Source: JALYQB01 sp035640155 (lineage in GTDB: Bacteria > Actinomycetota > Actinomycetes > Mycobacteriales > Pseudonocardiaceae). Taken from it: 31,389 bases of DNA. Of this stretch, positions 1-7,633 are shown in pieces. The stretch is taken from the NCBI GenBank assembly GCA_035640155.1, contig DASQWR010000237.1, positions 1 to 31,389 of the forward strand, read 5' to 3'. Position 1 is the first letter of the stretch; each line of letters begins with the position of its first letter. Both the position numbers and the translations under genes were made by a program. The notes under the pieces were generated by a model. That model saw only the letters and a list, made by a program, of their open reading frames with translations. It was not told the origin of the DNA and did not search any database.

Positions 1-1
1 C

Positions 2-529
2 GCGATCATCCTGATGATCTACCTCTACGTCGCGCTGGCACTGGCCAGCCCGGCGTACATGCTGGAGCGCACTGGGGTGATCGCGGCGCTCTCCCGCTCG
101 CGTAGCCTCGTCTGCCCGCAGTGGTGGCACATCTTCGGCATCCTGCTGCTCACCGCCCTGATCGCCTCGGTGCTCGCCGCGATCATCTCGTCCCTGTTCG
201 GCCTCGCGGGCGGCTTCTCCGGTTTCGCGCTCGGTCAGGATCCGGAGACGATCGGCCAGACCAGCCTGTTCTCGCTGATACTCGGAGCGATCGGCACCAT
301 CATCGCGAGCACGATCACGGTGCCGTTCAGCGCCGGCGTGACCGGCCTGCTCTACATCGACCAGCGGATGCGCCGGGAGGCACTCGATCTCGAGCTCGCC
401 AGGGCGACGGCCGCACCCCCGTCGCAGCCGGGCTATCCGCAGCCGCCGCGGACCTATCCGCAGAATCCGGGCTACCCACCATCCCCGGGCTACCCGCATC
501 CCGGAGCGCCCCCGCCTCCGCAGTGGTGA
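2..529 (+). CDS. Membrane protein with Pro/Tyr-rich C-terminal tail (5' partial)
   Basis: The reading frame is open from the left edge, so the N-terminus lies outside the window. The visible part begins in a hydrophobic segment. A soluble stretch rich in Arg/Ser (ALSRSRSLVCPQWW) follows, then two more membrane segments around residues 38-65 and 85-112, then LLYIDQRMRREALDLELARA. The last ~40 residues are a disordered tail with repeated GYPxP/TYPQNP units. This layout fits the actinobacterial membrane proteins annotated as glycerophosphoryl diester phosphodiesterase membrane-domain proteins, which have no known catalytic role in this part. The function is unknown. The next feature downstream is a pseudogene on the other strand. 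Confidence 0.75.
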   Translation, partial: AIILMIYLYVALALASPAYMLERTGVIAALSRSRSLVCPQWWHIFGILLLTALIASVLAAIISSLFGLAGGFSGFALGQDPETIGQTSLFSLILGAIGTIIASTITVPFSAGVTGLLYIDQRMRREALDLELARATAAPPSQPGYPQPPRTYPQNPGYPPSPGYPHPGAPPPPQW

Positions 530-691
530 CGTCAATCCTGCCCAGCGGGGCGGCACCCTGGCGCCACCCTCGTGGGCCCAATGACCTAGAGCCAGCGTGC
601 AACAGTTACGGGGCGAAGGACGAGCGGCACGCCCAGCGCGTCCTGCGAGGTGCACGGTGTCGCCGGTGCGGTCTGCCAGGGACACCGTGCC

Positions 692-1128
692 CTCGCGTTC
701 CCGCGGGGTGAGCGCGTCACCCGCGTCGGCGGTCCTCGAGTGCATGACAGTAGCCGCGACCAGCGGGTGCAGCGGCGCGCCGCCGGCCTGCACCGAGCGC
801 AGCGCGTCGGCGAGCTCGGCGGGCCCGACGTCCTTGAGCAGGTAGCCGGCGACACTGGCGCGGACCGCGGGCAGCACCGAGTCCTGGCCAGCGAAGGAGG
901 TGAGCACGACGACCTTCACACCGGGGTGGCTCACCCGCAGCGCTGCAACGGTCTGCACCCCGCTCATCCCGGGCAACACCAGGTCCAGCAGCACGATGTC
1001 CGGCACCACCGCGGCGACCTGCGCGAGGACCTCCTCGCCGCTGCCGGCCTCGCCGACCACAGACATGTCCGGCTGCAGGTCCAGGAACCGAGCTGACACG
1101 GGTGACGGCTAGACGAATGGTGGCCTCG
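692..1128 (-). pseudogene. Relic of a NarL/LuxR-type response regulator
   Basis: Read on the minus strand, the frame gives RFLDLQPDMSVVGEAGSGEE, then PDIVLLDLVLPGMSG with the phospho-acceptor Asp, then the Ser/Thr region VVLTSF and the Lys of YLLKDVGPAELADALR. This is a REC domain of the NarL class. The N-terminal acidic pair is missing and a TAG stop lies just before the homologous part. A short TIRLAV-like piece in another frame just upstream (about 1106-1126) suggests a deletion of roughly 30 bp. At the other end the linker reaches ALTPRERE, the usual first helix of a LuxR HTH, but the rest is unrelated sequence, so the DNA-binding domain is gone. No partner histidine kinase is adjacent. 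The gene is almost certainly non-functional. Confidence 0.8.
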
Positions 1129-1246
1129 CCCGGCCCACCACGACGGGGATCCCGACCTACCAGTTCCGTCACGGTGACAAGTACCCGCCCGGCGGGCCGG
1201 GAGACCAATGTTCCAAGCCCCGGTATGACTCGACTAGGCTGAGCGT

Positions 1247-1498
1247 ATGACTGCTGAGCGGGTAACGGTGAGCCTGCCACCGGAGCTGCTGGCCGACGCT
1301 CGCAACGCTGTAAACAGTGGCGCGGCGGACAGCCTGTCCGCGTTCGTCGCCGATGCGCTGCGCGAGAGCCTGAAGAAAGCCCACGCGCTGGCCGAGCTCG
1401 AGCGGGTGCTCGGCGGTCCGCCACCACCGGAGGCACTCGACGCGGTGCGACGCACCCTCGGCCTCGACCCGCTCCCAGCCGAGCAGCGCCCGGCGTGA
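1247..1498 (+). CDS. RHH-type antitoxin-like protein
   Basis: An 83-residue protein opens with ERVTVSLPPELLADARNAV, the beta-strand and first helix of a ribbon-helix-helix (CopG/ParD/VapB-like) DNA-binding domain. The second helix SLSAFVADALRESLKK follows. The C-terminal 35 residues are rich in Pro, Glu and Arg and would be the toxin-binding tail. Its TGA overlaps the GTG start of the PIN-domain gene downstream (GTGA), so the two are translationally coupled. By analogy with VapBC pairs it should bind the toxin and repress its own promoter just upstream of 1247. It could also be a plain repressor, but the overlap makes an antitoxin role the best reading. Confidence 0.8.
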   Translation: MTAERVTVSLPPELLADARNAVNSGAADSLSAFVADALRESLKKAHALAELERVLGGPPPPEALDAVRRTLGLDPLPAEQRPA

Positions 1499-1887
1499 TC
1501 GGGGGCCGCGTCCTCGACTCCTCCTGCTTGATCGCCTTCGCCAGCCATGCCTCGGTATATGCCGCTGCGCTGGTCTGGACCTCCGTGCAGGAGAACATCG
1601 TGCTGGTGCTGCCCTCCACCTCGGTCGCCGCCGCATGGTCCGGGCTCGAGGACAAACACCGCCCGGTGCTCGAGGTGCTGCTGCGCCTGCCGACCGCGGT
1701 CGTCGATGAACTCACCACCACCCGAGCCCGCACCGTCGGAGACCTGGCGGCCGGTGACCTCGAAGCAGCGCATGCCGCGGCCTGCGCCCTGGAACGAGGC
1801 TGGGCGCTGGTGACAGATGAGCCGGACCGCTACCGCCCGTTCGACACCGGCTCACCATCGAGGAACTTCCGTAACGCTCAGTGGTAA
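1495..1887 (+). CDS. PIN-domain toxin-like protein (VapC-like)
   Basis: A 130-residue protein starts at a GTG that overlaps the stop of the RHH gene. The N-terminus VLDSSCLIAFA carries the first catalytic Asp of PIN ribonucleases. The C-terminal half GDLEAAHAAACALERGWALV followed by TDEPDRY matches the third acidic site and last strands of VapC-type PIN domains. The second acidic position, normally Glu in an xEAW-like motif, reads SVAAAW here, so one metal ligand appears absent. Length (about 130 aa) is normal for the family. If active it would be a Mg2+-dependent RNase held in check by the RHH partner; the missing Glu makes weakened activity possible. Confidence 0.75.
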   Translation: MIGGRVLDSSCLIAFASHASVYAAALVWTSVQENIVLVLPSTSVAAAWSGLEDKHRPVLEVLLRLPTAVVDELTTTRARTVGDLAAGDLEAAHAAACALERGWALVTDEPDRYRPFDTGSPSRNFRNAQW

Positions 1888-2388
1888 CGACGTAACCATT
1901 CCTCGATGAGTGCCCGGCCGTCGGGCACGAACGGCCAGGCCGGATCGGCCAGCTTGGCTTGCAGCTCGTCGATGCTCATCCACCAGCCGGCGGCGATCTC
2001 CTCCGGCTGGTGCACGATCGGCCCATCCCAACGCGTCTGATACGCATGGGTATGGCTGCGCAGCAGCGGGTCGGAAAACCGTGTGGTGAAAAGCGGCTCG
2101 ATCGCAACGCCAACAACACCCAGCTCCTCGGCCAGCTCTCGCCGCGCGCAGTCCTGCGGGGTGCTCACCGGGCGCCATCACACCGCCGGCCCAGCAGTCA
2201 TGCGCGCCAGGAAAGATGTCCTTGTCCTCGACCCTGCGGTGCACATAGACCCGCTGCCTATCGCCGGAGAGCACCAGCACCGAGGCGCAGGCATGCCACA
2301 GCCCCTCGGCTCGCATCACCGACCGCGGTGCACTGCCGATCTCCGCACCCGTCGGGTCGTAGATCGCCACCAGCTCGTCAGCATTCAC
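1878..2388 (-). pseudogene. Nudix hydrolase, frameshifted inside the Nudix box
   Basis: The minus strand encodes NADELVAIYDPTGAEIGSAP, then VYVHRRVEDKDIFPGAHD and CWAGGVMAPGE in one frame, then TPQDCARRELAEELG in the next. Removing one base (the G at 2163 on the plus strand) restores an exact G-x5-E-x7-R-E-x2-E-E-x-G Nudix box, so the change is a single +1 insertion. The N-terminus resembles YfcD/IPP-isomerase-like Nudix proteins. The rest of the C-terminal domain (PIVHQPEEIAAGWWMSIDEL) is intact to its stop, which overlaps the end of the PIN gene on the other strand by about 10 bp. The start is taken as GTG at 2388. The interruption is either a recent inactivation or a sequence error. Confidence 0.85.
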
Positions 2389-2534
2389 CGGCGGATCGTG
2401 GCACAGCTGTTGGGCCGCAGCTTCTCCATGTGGACACCGTGCTGGGCTTCGTCACCTCGCTTCCTGCGCACTGCGGCGCGTGTGGCGTCAGCGGCGGAAG
2501 GCTTCCGGGCGTTCTTCCCGCTCATTCTGACAGG

Positions 2535-3500
2535 ATGAGGGTGATGCTCACCGCCGAGGACCTGGCCGCCCGCACGGACCGGGCGGCCGCCGCTGCGGCT
2601 GCCTCGGGCCGTGATCTGGGGCTCAGCGTGGCTGAGCCGCGCGTGCTGTACGACGTGTTCTCCGTCATCGTGCATCTTGCGCCGGCGCCGGTGGTAGTGC
2701 GGGTGCCCACGGTCCTGCCGCGCACGGTGGCAGCTGATCCGGATGCGCAGGTCGCCCAGCAGCGCTTGGAGCTGGATGTCGCGGGCTGGCTCGCCGATCG
2801 CGGTCACCCGGTCGTGCCGCCCAGCCCGCTGGTGCCGCGGGAGCCGATCTGGCGGGACGGGTTCTCGATGACGTTCTGGCAGTTCGTCGAGCAGGTCTCC
2901 GACGCCGCTCCCGATACCGGCCGACGCTCGGAGATCACCGCGCACCTACACGCCGCCCTGCGCGAGTACCCCGGCAAGCTGCCGTACCTCGTGCCGCTCG
3001 ACGAGTCCATCCCGGACGGCCTCGCGCAGCTGGAACGCCAGCCCGACCTCCTCGCCGCCACCGACCTCGACCGCGCCCGACGCGAATGGGCGATGCTCGA
3101 GCCCCTCTTCCGCTCCCAGGCCGCCGTGGAAGCGGCGTTCCCGGGAGCCGGAGTCCAGCCCATCCACGGCGACGCGCCGTTCTACAACATCATTGTCACG
3201 TCGGACGGCGAGCTCTGTTCCGACTTCGAGCACACCACCCTCGGTCCGGCCGAGTGGGACCTCGCGTTCGCCGGCCCGGAAGGGCAGGCGGCTTACGACG
3301 CGGCGGCCGCGCGGCTGGGCCTGCGCCCGCTGAACCAACGGCTGCTGCGCGTCATGGAGACCGCGCGCATGCTGCACGTCGTCGCGTGCCACGCCCTCGT
3401 GCCCCAGCTCCCGATGCTCGCGGATGGCCTCCGGCCGTCGCTCGAGCAGTGGCGGACGACGCCGCTGGCCGGCGGGCTGGAACAGGCCAGCTCTCTCTAG
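2535..3500 (+). CDS. Aminoglycoside phosphotransferase (APH)-family kinase
   Basis: A 321-residue protein of the APH/choline-kinase-like fold. The Brenner motif HGDAPFYNIIV (His about residue 211) supplies the catalytic Asp and Asn, and DFEHTTLGPAEWDLA (about residue 230) supplies the metal-binding Asp. The N-lobe includes VVVRVPTVLP, where a Lys/Arg contact to ATP is expected. Such proteins transfer the gamma-phosphate of ATP to a small-molecule hydroxyl. The substrate cannot be read from sequence, and many actinobacterial members are not resistance genes. The start is the ATG at 2535; an ATG at 2544 is an alternative. The frame stays open far upstream, but that part overlaps the Nudix gene antisense and is not coding. 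Confidence 0.85.
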   Translation: MRVMLTAEDLAARTDRAAAAAAASGRDLGLSVAEPRVLYDVFSVIVHLAPAPVVVRVPTVLPRTVAADPDAQVAQQRLELDVAGWLADRGHPVVPPSPLVPREPIWRDGFSMTFWQFVEQVSDAAPDTGRRSEITAHLHAALREYPGKLPYLVPLDESIPDGLAQLERQPDLLAATDLDRARREWAMLEPLFRSQAAVEAAFPGAGVQPIHGDAPFYNIIVTSDGELCSDFEHTTLGPAEWDLAFAGPEGQAAYDAAAARLGLRPLNQRLLRVMETARMLHVVACHALVPQLPMLADGLRPSLEQWRTTPLAGGLEQASSL

Positions 3501-3761
3501 CTGGCTGGAGGCCCTGAGCTGGTCACGGGCGGATCTGCGGTCGCCCAAGGGCCGCTGGAACGCCAGATGGCTTGCGGCCAGCGGGCGCGCACGCGCAGCA
3601 ACTATATTCGCCCTGGTCTTCTCGGCAGAGTGATGAGGGTAGGCTACTTCATGAGGCGGGCAGTGCTGGAAGTGCCGGGATTCAGGGCGTCTGTCTCTCC
3701 AAGAGGCCCAATGCCGAACAATGCTTACACCCCCGTCGATGACGCGACCGCCGGCAGGCTC
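3501..3761. other. Intergenic stretch, no gene recognised
   Basis: This 261-bp gap separates the convergent APH-like and cbtA genes. It is somewhat less GC-rich than its neighbours around 3599-3660 (for example aactatattcg). I see no coding frame with recognisable homology, no clear hairpin terminator and no repeat. Confidence 0.4.
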
Positions 3762-4523
3762 TCATGAGGGCCGCGCCGAGGAGCGGTCCTCGCTGGCAAC
3801 TCCTCGTTCGGCACGCTCCCCGAGAAATCCGAAGATCGCACCAAGGCCGAGCCACAGCACGACGAGGGTGGCGATCGAAGCCAGCCGGAAGTTCCAGATC
3901 AGGTCGGCCGGCACCTCGACCACGTCGGTGGTGCCCGGGAGCAGCCACGTCGCCGCCAGGCCGACGACCACGACACCCAATGCGGCCAGCTGACGCAACG
4001 ACGGCCGCACGCCACGGTCGGCCAGCCGCCTGTGCACCTGCACGGCGGCCGTTACCGCGACGAGGCCGATGAGGATGGACGTGAGGTACGCCGTCGTCCG
4101 GGCGTCCACGGATGCCGGGTCGCCCACCGCAGGAGGGTTCGCCGGGTACCGCAGGAACGGGATCAGTGCGATCCCCACCAGGCCCGCGATGGCGAGCAGG
4201 ATGGAGCGCCGCCACGAGTCCGCATCCGGGTCGCGCTGCTGCCACAGCGCGTAGACCAGGGCGAACAGGATCCCGAGCGCGAGGCCGGTGAGCATCGACA
4301 CCAGGAACAACGCGCCCTGCTGGGTGGTACGGGAGAACACCTCGGCGTGCTCGGCTTGCCCGGCGGCGTGCCCGGCGGTGTGCGCGGCCACCTCCTCCAA
4401 CTCGACCGCCCTGCGCACCGACGGCTCACCGAGCAGGAACGACACCACGGCGGACAGCAGACCCGCGACGACACCGGCGATTGCGCCACGTCCGACCAGG
4501 CGGAGCAGCGGGCTCATCGTCAC
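3762..4523 (-). CDS. cbtA: CbtA-type cobalt transporter subunit
   Basis: A 253-residue integral membrane protein with about five hydrophobic segments: LVGRGAIAGVVAGLLSAVVS at the N-terminus, then FLVSMLTGLALGILFALVYA, then ILLAIAGLVGIALIPFLRYP, TAYLTSILIGLVAVTAAV and a C-terminal pair ending LVVLWLGLGAIFGFLGE. The segment LRYPANPPAVGDP and the His/Glu-rich stretch between the first two segments (HTAGHAAGQAEHAE) are typical of CbtA. With CbtB it is predicted to import cobalt for cobalamin synthesis. It lies 10 bp downstream of cbtB in the same direction, and the pair sits behind a cobalamin riboswitch, which supports the assignment independently of the protein sequence. The ATG at 4523 is chosen; an in-frame ATG at 4517 is possible. 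Confidence 0.93.
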   Translation of the reverse strand: MTMSPLLRLVGRGAIAGVVAGLLSAVVSFLLGEPSVRRAVELEEVAAHTAGHAAGQAEHAEVFSRTTQQGALFLVSMLTGLALGILFALVYALWQQRDPDADSWRRSILLAIAGLVGIALIPFLRYPANPPAVGDPASVDARTTAYLTSILIGLVAVTAAVQVHRRLADRGVRPSLRQLAALGVVVVGLAATWLLPGTTDVVEVPADLIWNFRLASIATLVVLWLGLGAIFGFLGERAERGVASEDRSSARPS

Positions 4524-4533
4524 CGCTCCTGGC

Positions 4534-4761
4534 CTAGTGGCAGGGAAGCGCGAGCAGGTGACGGGCGTCGTGGGCGAACTCGTGCAGGTAGTTGTTGCTG
4601 AACGACTCGGCCCCGAAGAACGGCGCGAGCAGCCCGCCCTGGTCCAGGAACATGGCGTAGAGCAGGAACAGCGCGCCTACCACCAGCAACCCGACGATGA
4701 CCGCATCGCGCACCCTGATCGTGTCGATCGCCCTCGTCACCGAACCGGTGGCCACAGACAT
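4534..4761 (-). CDS. cbtB: CbtB-type cobalt transporter subunit
   Basis: A 75-residue protein with one membrane segment (VIVGLLVVGALFLLYAMFLD) and the C-terminal signature HEFAHDARHLLALPCH. That His/Asp/Cys cluster is the hallmark of CbtB and the likely metal-binding site. It is the first gene after the cobalamin riboswitch and is followed after 10 bp by cbtA, forming a two-gene operon. Expression should fall when adenosylcobalamin is plentiful. No other cobalamin gene is present in the window. Confidence 0.93.
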   Translation of the reverse strand: MSVATGSVTRAIDTIRVRDAVIVGLLVVGALFLLYAMFLDQGGLLAPFFGAESFSNNYLHEFAHDARHLLALPCH

Positions 4762-4809
4762 GTGGAGACTCCTCCTCCGGGGTCTTCCGCCCCGTCTGGA
4801 TCCGACGAC

Positions 4810-4965
4810 AGCGCAGTGTCCTGACTCCCGGATCGCCGCCCACGCCCCGACCTTCCAGCCCCTCGGCCGTGGTCATCGATTGGAGCGCGGCTTCCCGGTC
4901 ACAGTGGCGGGACCGTCCCGGACTCGCACCGGGTTCCTGCTGCTGCCGCTCGTGTATCGAGTTGT
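4810..4965 (-). promoter_or_regulatory. Cobalamin riboswitch upstream of cbtBA
   Basis: On the minus strand the sequence reads ggaacccggtgcgagtccgg, then cggtcccgccactgtgacc (the B12 box GCCACTG, complement of 4900-4908), and further on gggagtcaggacactgcgct (about 4812-4831). These are the core elements of the cobalamin riboswitch, in the right order and about the right spacing. The element ends about 50 bases before the cbtB start, in keeping with translational control, which is common in actinobacteria; no obvious terminator hairpin is seen. The exact 5' limit is approximate. Confidence 0.93.
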
Positions 4966-5114
4966 CCGCGCAAGAGTGGCCTCGGAGACGAATCTGGTCA
5001 AGCCGACCCAACCGCCCGTTTCCCCGGCGGCCGCCCCCGGCCGCGGGTGTCTCCCGTACCGCAGGCCGGAAACCTGGTCGTCAGGAATGGGCGCGACCGG
5101 TAGGAACGGCACAC

Positions 5115-6332
5115 GTGGAACCCACGCAGCTGTCCATCCGTGCCCTTGCCGAGGCGGACGTCGAGGAGTTTCTCCGCGTCACCGAGGGCGCGTTCCTCGA
5201 TGACCTGCGCCCTGAGGACCTCGCGGTCTACCGGGATCTGGTCGAACCGGAGCGCTTCCATGCGCTGTTCGACGGCGACACCCTGGTCGGCGGCGGGGGT
5301 GTGCTGACCCGCGACATGACGTTGCCCGGTGCCGGACCCACCCCGGTCGCCGCGGTGACCGCCGTCGGAGTCGCCCCTGACCAGCGGCGGCGCGGCGGGT
5401 TGCGGAGGCTCATGCGCACCCAGCTGCACGGCCTGCACGAGGGGGGTGGGGAGCCGGTGGCGGTGCTGTGGGCTTCCGAGGGCGGTATCTACGGCCGCTT
5501 CGGCTACGCGGTCGCTGCGCGCCGCGCCAGGTTGGCGGTACCGCACAGCGCCGAGTACCGAGCTGGTGTGCCCACCGGCCGGGTCCGGCTGCTGGACGCC
5601 GAGGCGGCTGCGCCGGTGCTGCGCGAGGTACACGCCCTGGTGGCACCGCGGCGTGTCGGGTGGATCTCGCGGCCGGAGTCCGGCTGGCGAATGTGGCTGC
5701 ACGACCCCGAACACGACCGGCACGGCGCCAGCGCCTACCGCTTCGCGGTCGCCGACGACGGGTATGTGGTGTTCCGGGCCAAGGCCGGTGGGGACGAGCG
5801 CGGGCCTCGCTTCGAGATACATGTACACGAGCTGGTCGCGGCGACGCCGCACGCGCACGCCACCCTGTGGCGCTTCCTGCTCGGCCTCGACTTCGGCTCC
5901 GAGGTCGTGCACCGCAACGTGGCACTCGACGATCCGCTCCCGCTGCTGCTGGCGAACCCGCGCGCCGCCGTCGTCACCGTCTCCGACTGCCTGTGGGTCC
6001 GGCTGGTCGACGTGGACCGCGCACTGACCACCCGCCGCTATACCGCGCCGTGCGACCTCGTGCTGGAGGTCACCGACGCGGTGTGCCCGTGGAACGCGGG
6101 GTGCTGGCGGCTGGAGGTCGGAGCGGACGGCACGGCCCAGGTGCGGCGCACCGACGCCGAGGCGGACCTGCGCTGCGACACCACGGAGCTCGCGGCCACC
6201 TACCTCGGCGACACCCGGTGGACGGCGCTGGCCGCGGCTGGCCGCGTCACCGAGCTGCGACCGGGGGCGGTGCTGGCCGCCTCGCGCAGCTTCGCCGAGG
6301 ACGCCGCCCCGCACTGCCCCGAACTGTTCTGA
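5115..6332 (+). CDS. Eis-like GNAT N-acetyltransferase
   Basis: A 405-residue protein with the Eis-family layout. The N-terminal GNAT domain carries VTAVGVAPDQRRRGGLRRLM, the acetyl-CoA pyrophosphate-binding loop, followed by VAVLWASEGGIYGRFGYAVA. A second degenerate GNAT-like domain comes next, then a C-terminal SCP2-like domain (LRCDTTELAATYLGD). The protein ends in CPELF, matching the free C-terminal carboxylate that acts as general base in Eis. Eis enzymes acetylate amines, including several positions of aminoglycosides and Lys side chains; the natural substrate here is unknown. The start is GTG at 5115, since upstream sequence in the frame is the cobalamin riboswitch read antisense. It converges with the nucleotidyltransferase gene. 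Confidence 0.9.
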   Translation: MEPTQLSIRALAEADVEEFLRVTEGAFLDDLRPEDLAVYRDLVEPERFHALFDGDTLVGGGGVLTRDMTLPGAGPTPVAAVTAVGVAPDQRRRGGLRRLMRTQLHGLHEGGGEPVAVLWASEGGIYGRFGYAVAARRARLAVPHSAEYRAGVPTGRVRLLDAEAAAPVLREVHALVAPRRVGWISRPESGWRMWLHDPEHDRHGASAYRFAVADDGYVVFRAKAGGDERGPRFEIHVHELVAATPHAHATLWRFLLGLDFGSEVVHRNVALDDPLPLLLANPRAAVVTVSDCLWVRLVDVDRALTTRRYTAPCDLVLEVTDAVCPWNAGCWRLEVGADGTAQVRRTDAEADLRCDTTELAATYLGDTRWTALAAAGRVTELRPGAVLAASRSFAEDAAPHCPELF

Positions 6333-6358
6333 CCGCGCGGGTGACCGATCGGCTCGGG

Positions 6359-6867
6359 TCAGCCCGCGTCCAGGACAGCTTCGACGAAGAACCGAACCTG
6401 GGGTCAGGAGGCGCTCCGGCACCACCCGCTCCACCAGGTTGAGCACCTCCTCGGCGGACACAAGTCCCGCCTTCGCGGCCAGCAGCTGGACGTCGTCGTC
6501 GTCCTCACCGATGCGATGTGCGAGACACTTGAGGACGAGGACCATCTCGGGGCTTGCGACTTCGCACCGTAAGCCGGGAACCTCGAATATCTCGGTGTCG
6601 AACGGGTCCGCTCCCAGTAGGAAGCCCTTCACGGCGTCGTTCAGCCACCCTTCGGGCAGGTGGAGGTCCTCACCCACGCGAGCCGCCGCCCGGTACACCT
6701 CGACCTTGGGTACGAAGACGGCGTCCACATCACGGGTGGACCGGCGTTCGTCGTAGGCAAGGGCGATGGCGGCGCCGCCGACCACGTACAGGTCGGCGGT
6801 GACACCGGACCTCGCAAGTTCTTCGCCCAAAGGCCGCGAGGGCCCGTATGAGCTCGTCGCGCTGCAC
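6359..6867 (-). pseudogene. DUF6036/AbiEii-like nucleotidyltransferase, two frameshifts
   Basis: The N-terminus VQRDELIRALAAFG is in one frame. After one extra base in a GGG run (plus-strand 6828) the next frame gives GEELARSGVTADLYVVGGAA, then RRSTRDVDAVF, CEVASPEMVLVLKCLAHRIG and EDDDDVQLLAAKAGL. Near 6404 the frame shifts again to PQVRFFVEAVLDAG and a stop. GG...DVD is the nucleotidyltransferase-fold signature, with the metal-binding Asp pair. Without the two extra bases the product would be 168 residues, normal for DUF6036. The GTG start lies one base after the TGA of the upstream gene, so the two form a coupled pair, similar in plan to the AbiEi/AbiEii toxin-antitoxin arrangement. Either a decayed gene or two sequence errors. 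Confidence 0.85.
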
Positions 6868-6868
6868 C

Positions 6869-7327
6869 TCACACCCGTTTCAAGGTCGTGCGGCCGATGA
6901 AGATACCTCGGCGACGGAAGGCCGCCGGCGACTCGACCAGGGCGCGTGCGTGCAGGGCAGGCGTAGTGGAGGGCCACCAGAAGTGATCCAGGAAGCGGGC
7001 CGTGCGACGCGTCCACGGCGGCACCCGAAGTCCACGGGACGCTGCGACGTGTTCGGCCACGGCTGCCAGGTATGCGTCAGTGTGCGAGTCGAGCGTCACC
7101 GGCTCCTCGTGGATCCGGTCGGCGGCGTCGTCATCGTCCCGTGCGAACCTGAGGTCGTCGAGGAAATCGGCGACGGCCTCGCGCAACGTCGTGCCGCCAC
7201 CGATCCGACGAGCTGCCTCGGCGAGGGTGACGGGGCTGCGAGCACGCGCCGGGAGGAAGGAGGCGAGCGACGGGCCGTCAACCGGCTCCTTCTCGACCGC
7301 CCAGATTCGTTCCGACGGCGTCGACAT
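6869..7327 (-). CDS. Partner protein of the DUF6036 nucleotidyltransferase
   Basis: A 152-residue soluble protein beginning MSTPSERIWAVEKEPVDGPS. It contains a helical segment SPVTLAEAARRIGGGTTLRE that could be an HTH-like helix pair, then ADFLDDLRFARDDDDAADRI, and it ends with TTLKRV. I recognise no named domain with confidence. Genes of this size often precede DUF6036 nucleotidyltransferases in actinobacteria, and the 1-bp gap to the next start suggests joint translation, which fits an antitoxin-like role. The ATG at 7327 is preferred; the frame upstream is open for 52 more codons but falls in a low-complexity intergenic region. Unlike its partner it is intact. Confidence 0.6.
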   Translation of the reverse strand: MSTPSERIWAVEKEPVDGPSLASFLPARARSPVTLAEAARRIGGGTTLREAVADFLDDLRFARDDDDAADRIHEEPVTLDSHTDAYLAAVAEHVAASRGLRVPPWTRRTARFLDHFWWPSTTPALHARALVESPAAFRRRGIFIGRTTLKRV

Positions 7328-7633
7328 GCCCCTATTGTGGATCAGAACCCCGCCGTCCCGGCGAGGCAACACGACCCAGATCGTAGAAGTGCCCCTTTCG
7401 GCAGAGGCGAGAGTGGAGCACGCGAGCGTGGAGTTGGCCCGCCACGGGGGGCATGACGAGCAGCTTCCTCGGGTGCAGGGCACCGCCCGCCTTTCCTGCC
7501 GCTGTCACTGTGCGTGGTCAGAGCCTGTACGCGCAGTTCTGGCCACGCGCTGCCCCAGACTGTCCTGGCCACGCGGGTAGTGTCGGGATCGTCGGGTTTC
7601 CCGCCGGGAGCACCGGCGCGAGGAGGTGAGGGT
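7328..7633. other. Divergent intergenic region
   Basis: This 306-bp region separates the AbiE-like pair (leftward) from the DUF1542-type gene (rightward) and should hold promoters for both. An 11-bp direct repeat ctggccacgcg occurs at 7539-7549 and 7565-7575, 26 bp apart, close to the DUF1542 start; it could be an operator, but this is unproven. I see no RNA gene or further coding sequence. Confidence 0.4.

Noticed and set aside
1959..2534. N-terminal extension of the APH-like gene
   Set aside because: The frame is open but overlaps the Nudix gene antisense; the kinase homology begins after 2535.
3567..3767. Small open frames between the APH-like gene and cbtA
   Set aside because: No ribosome-binding site, no conserved motif and odd composition.
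4998..7016. A 672-codon open frame on the minus strand
   Set aside because: Only the stretch matching the nucleotidyltransferase is meaningful. The rest is antisense to the Eis-like gene and the riboswitch and has biased low-complexity composition.
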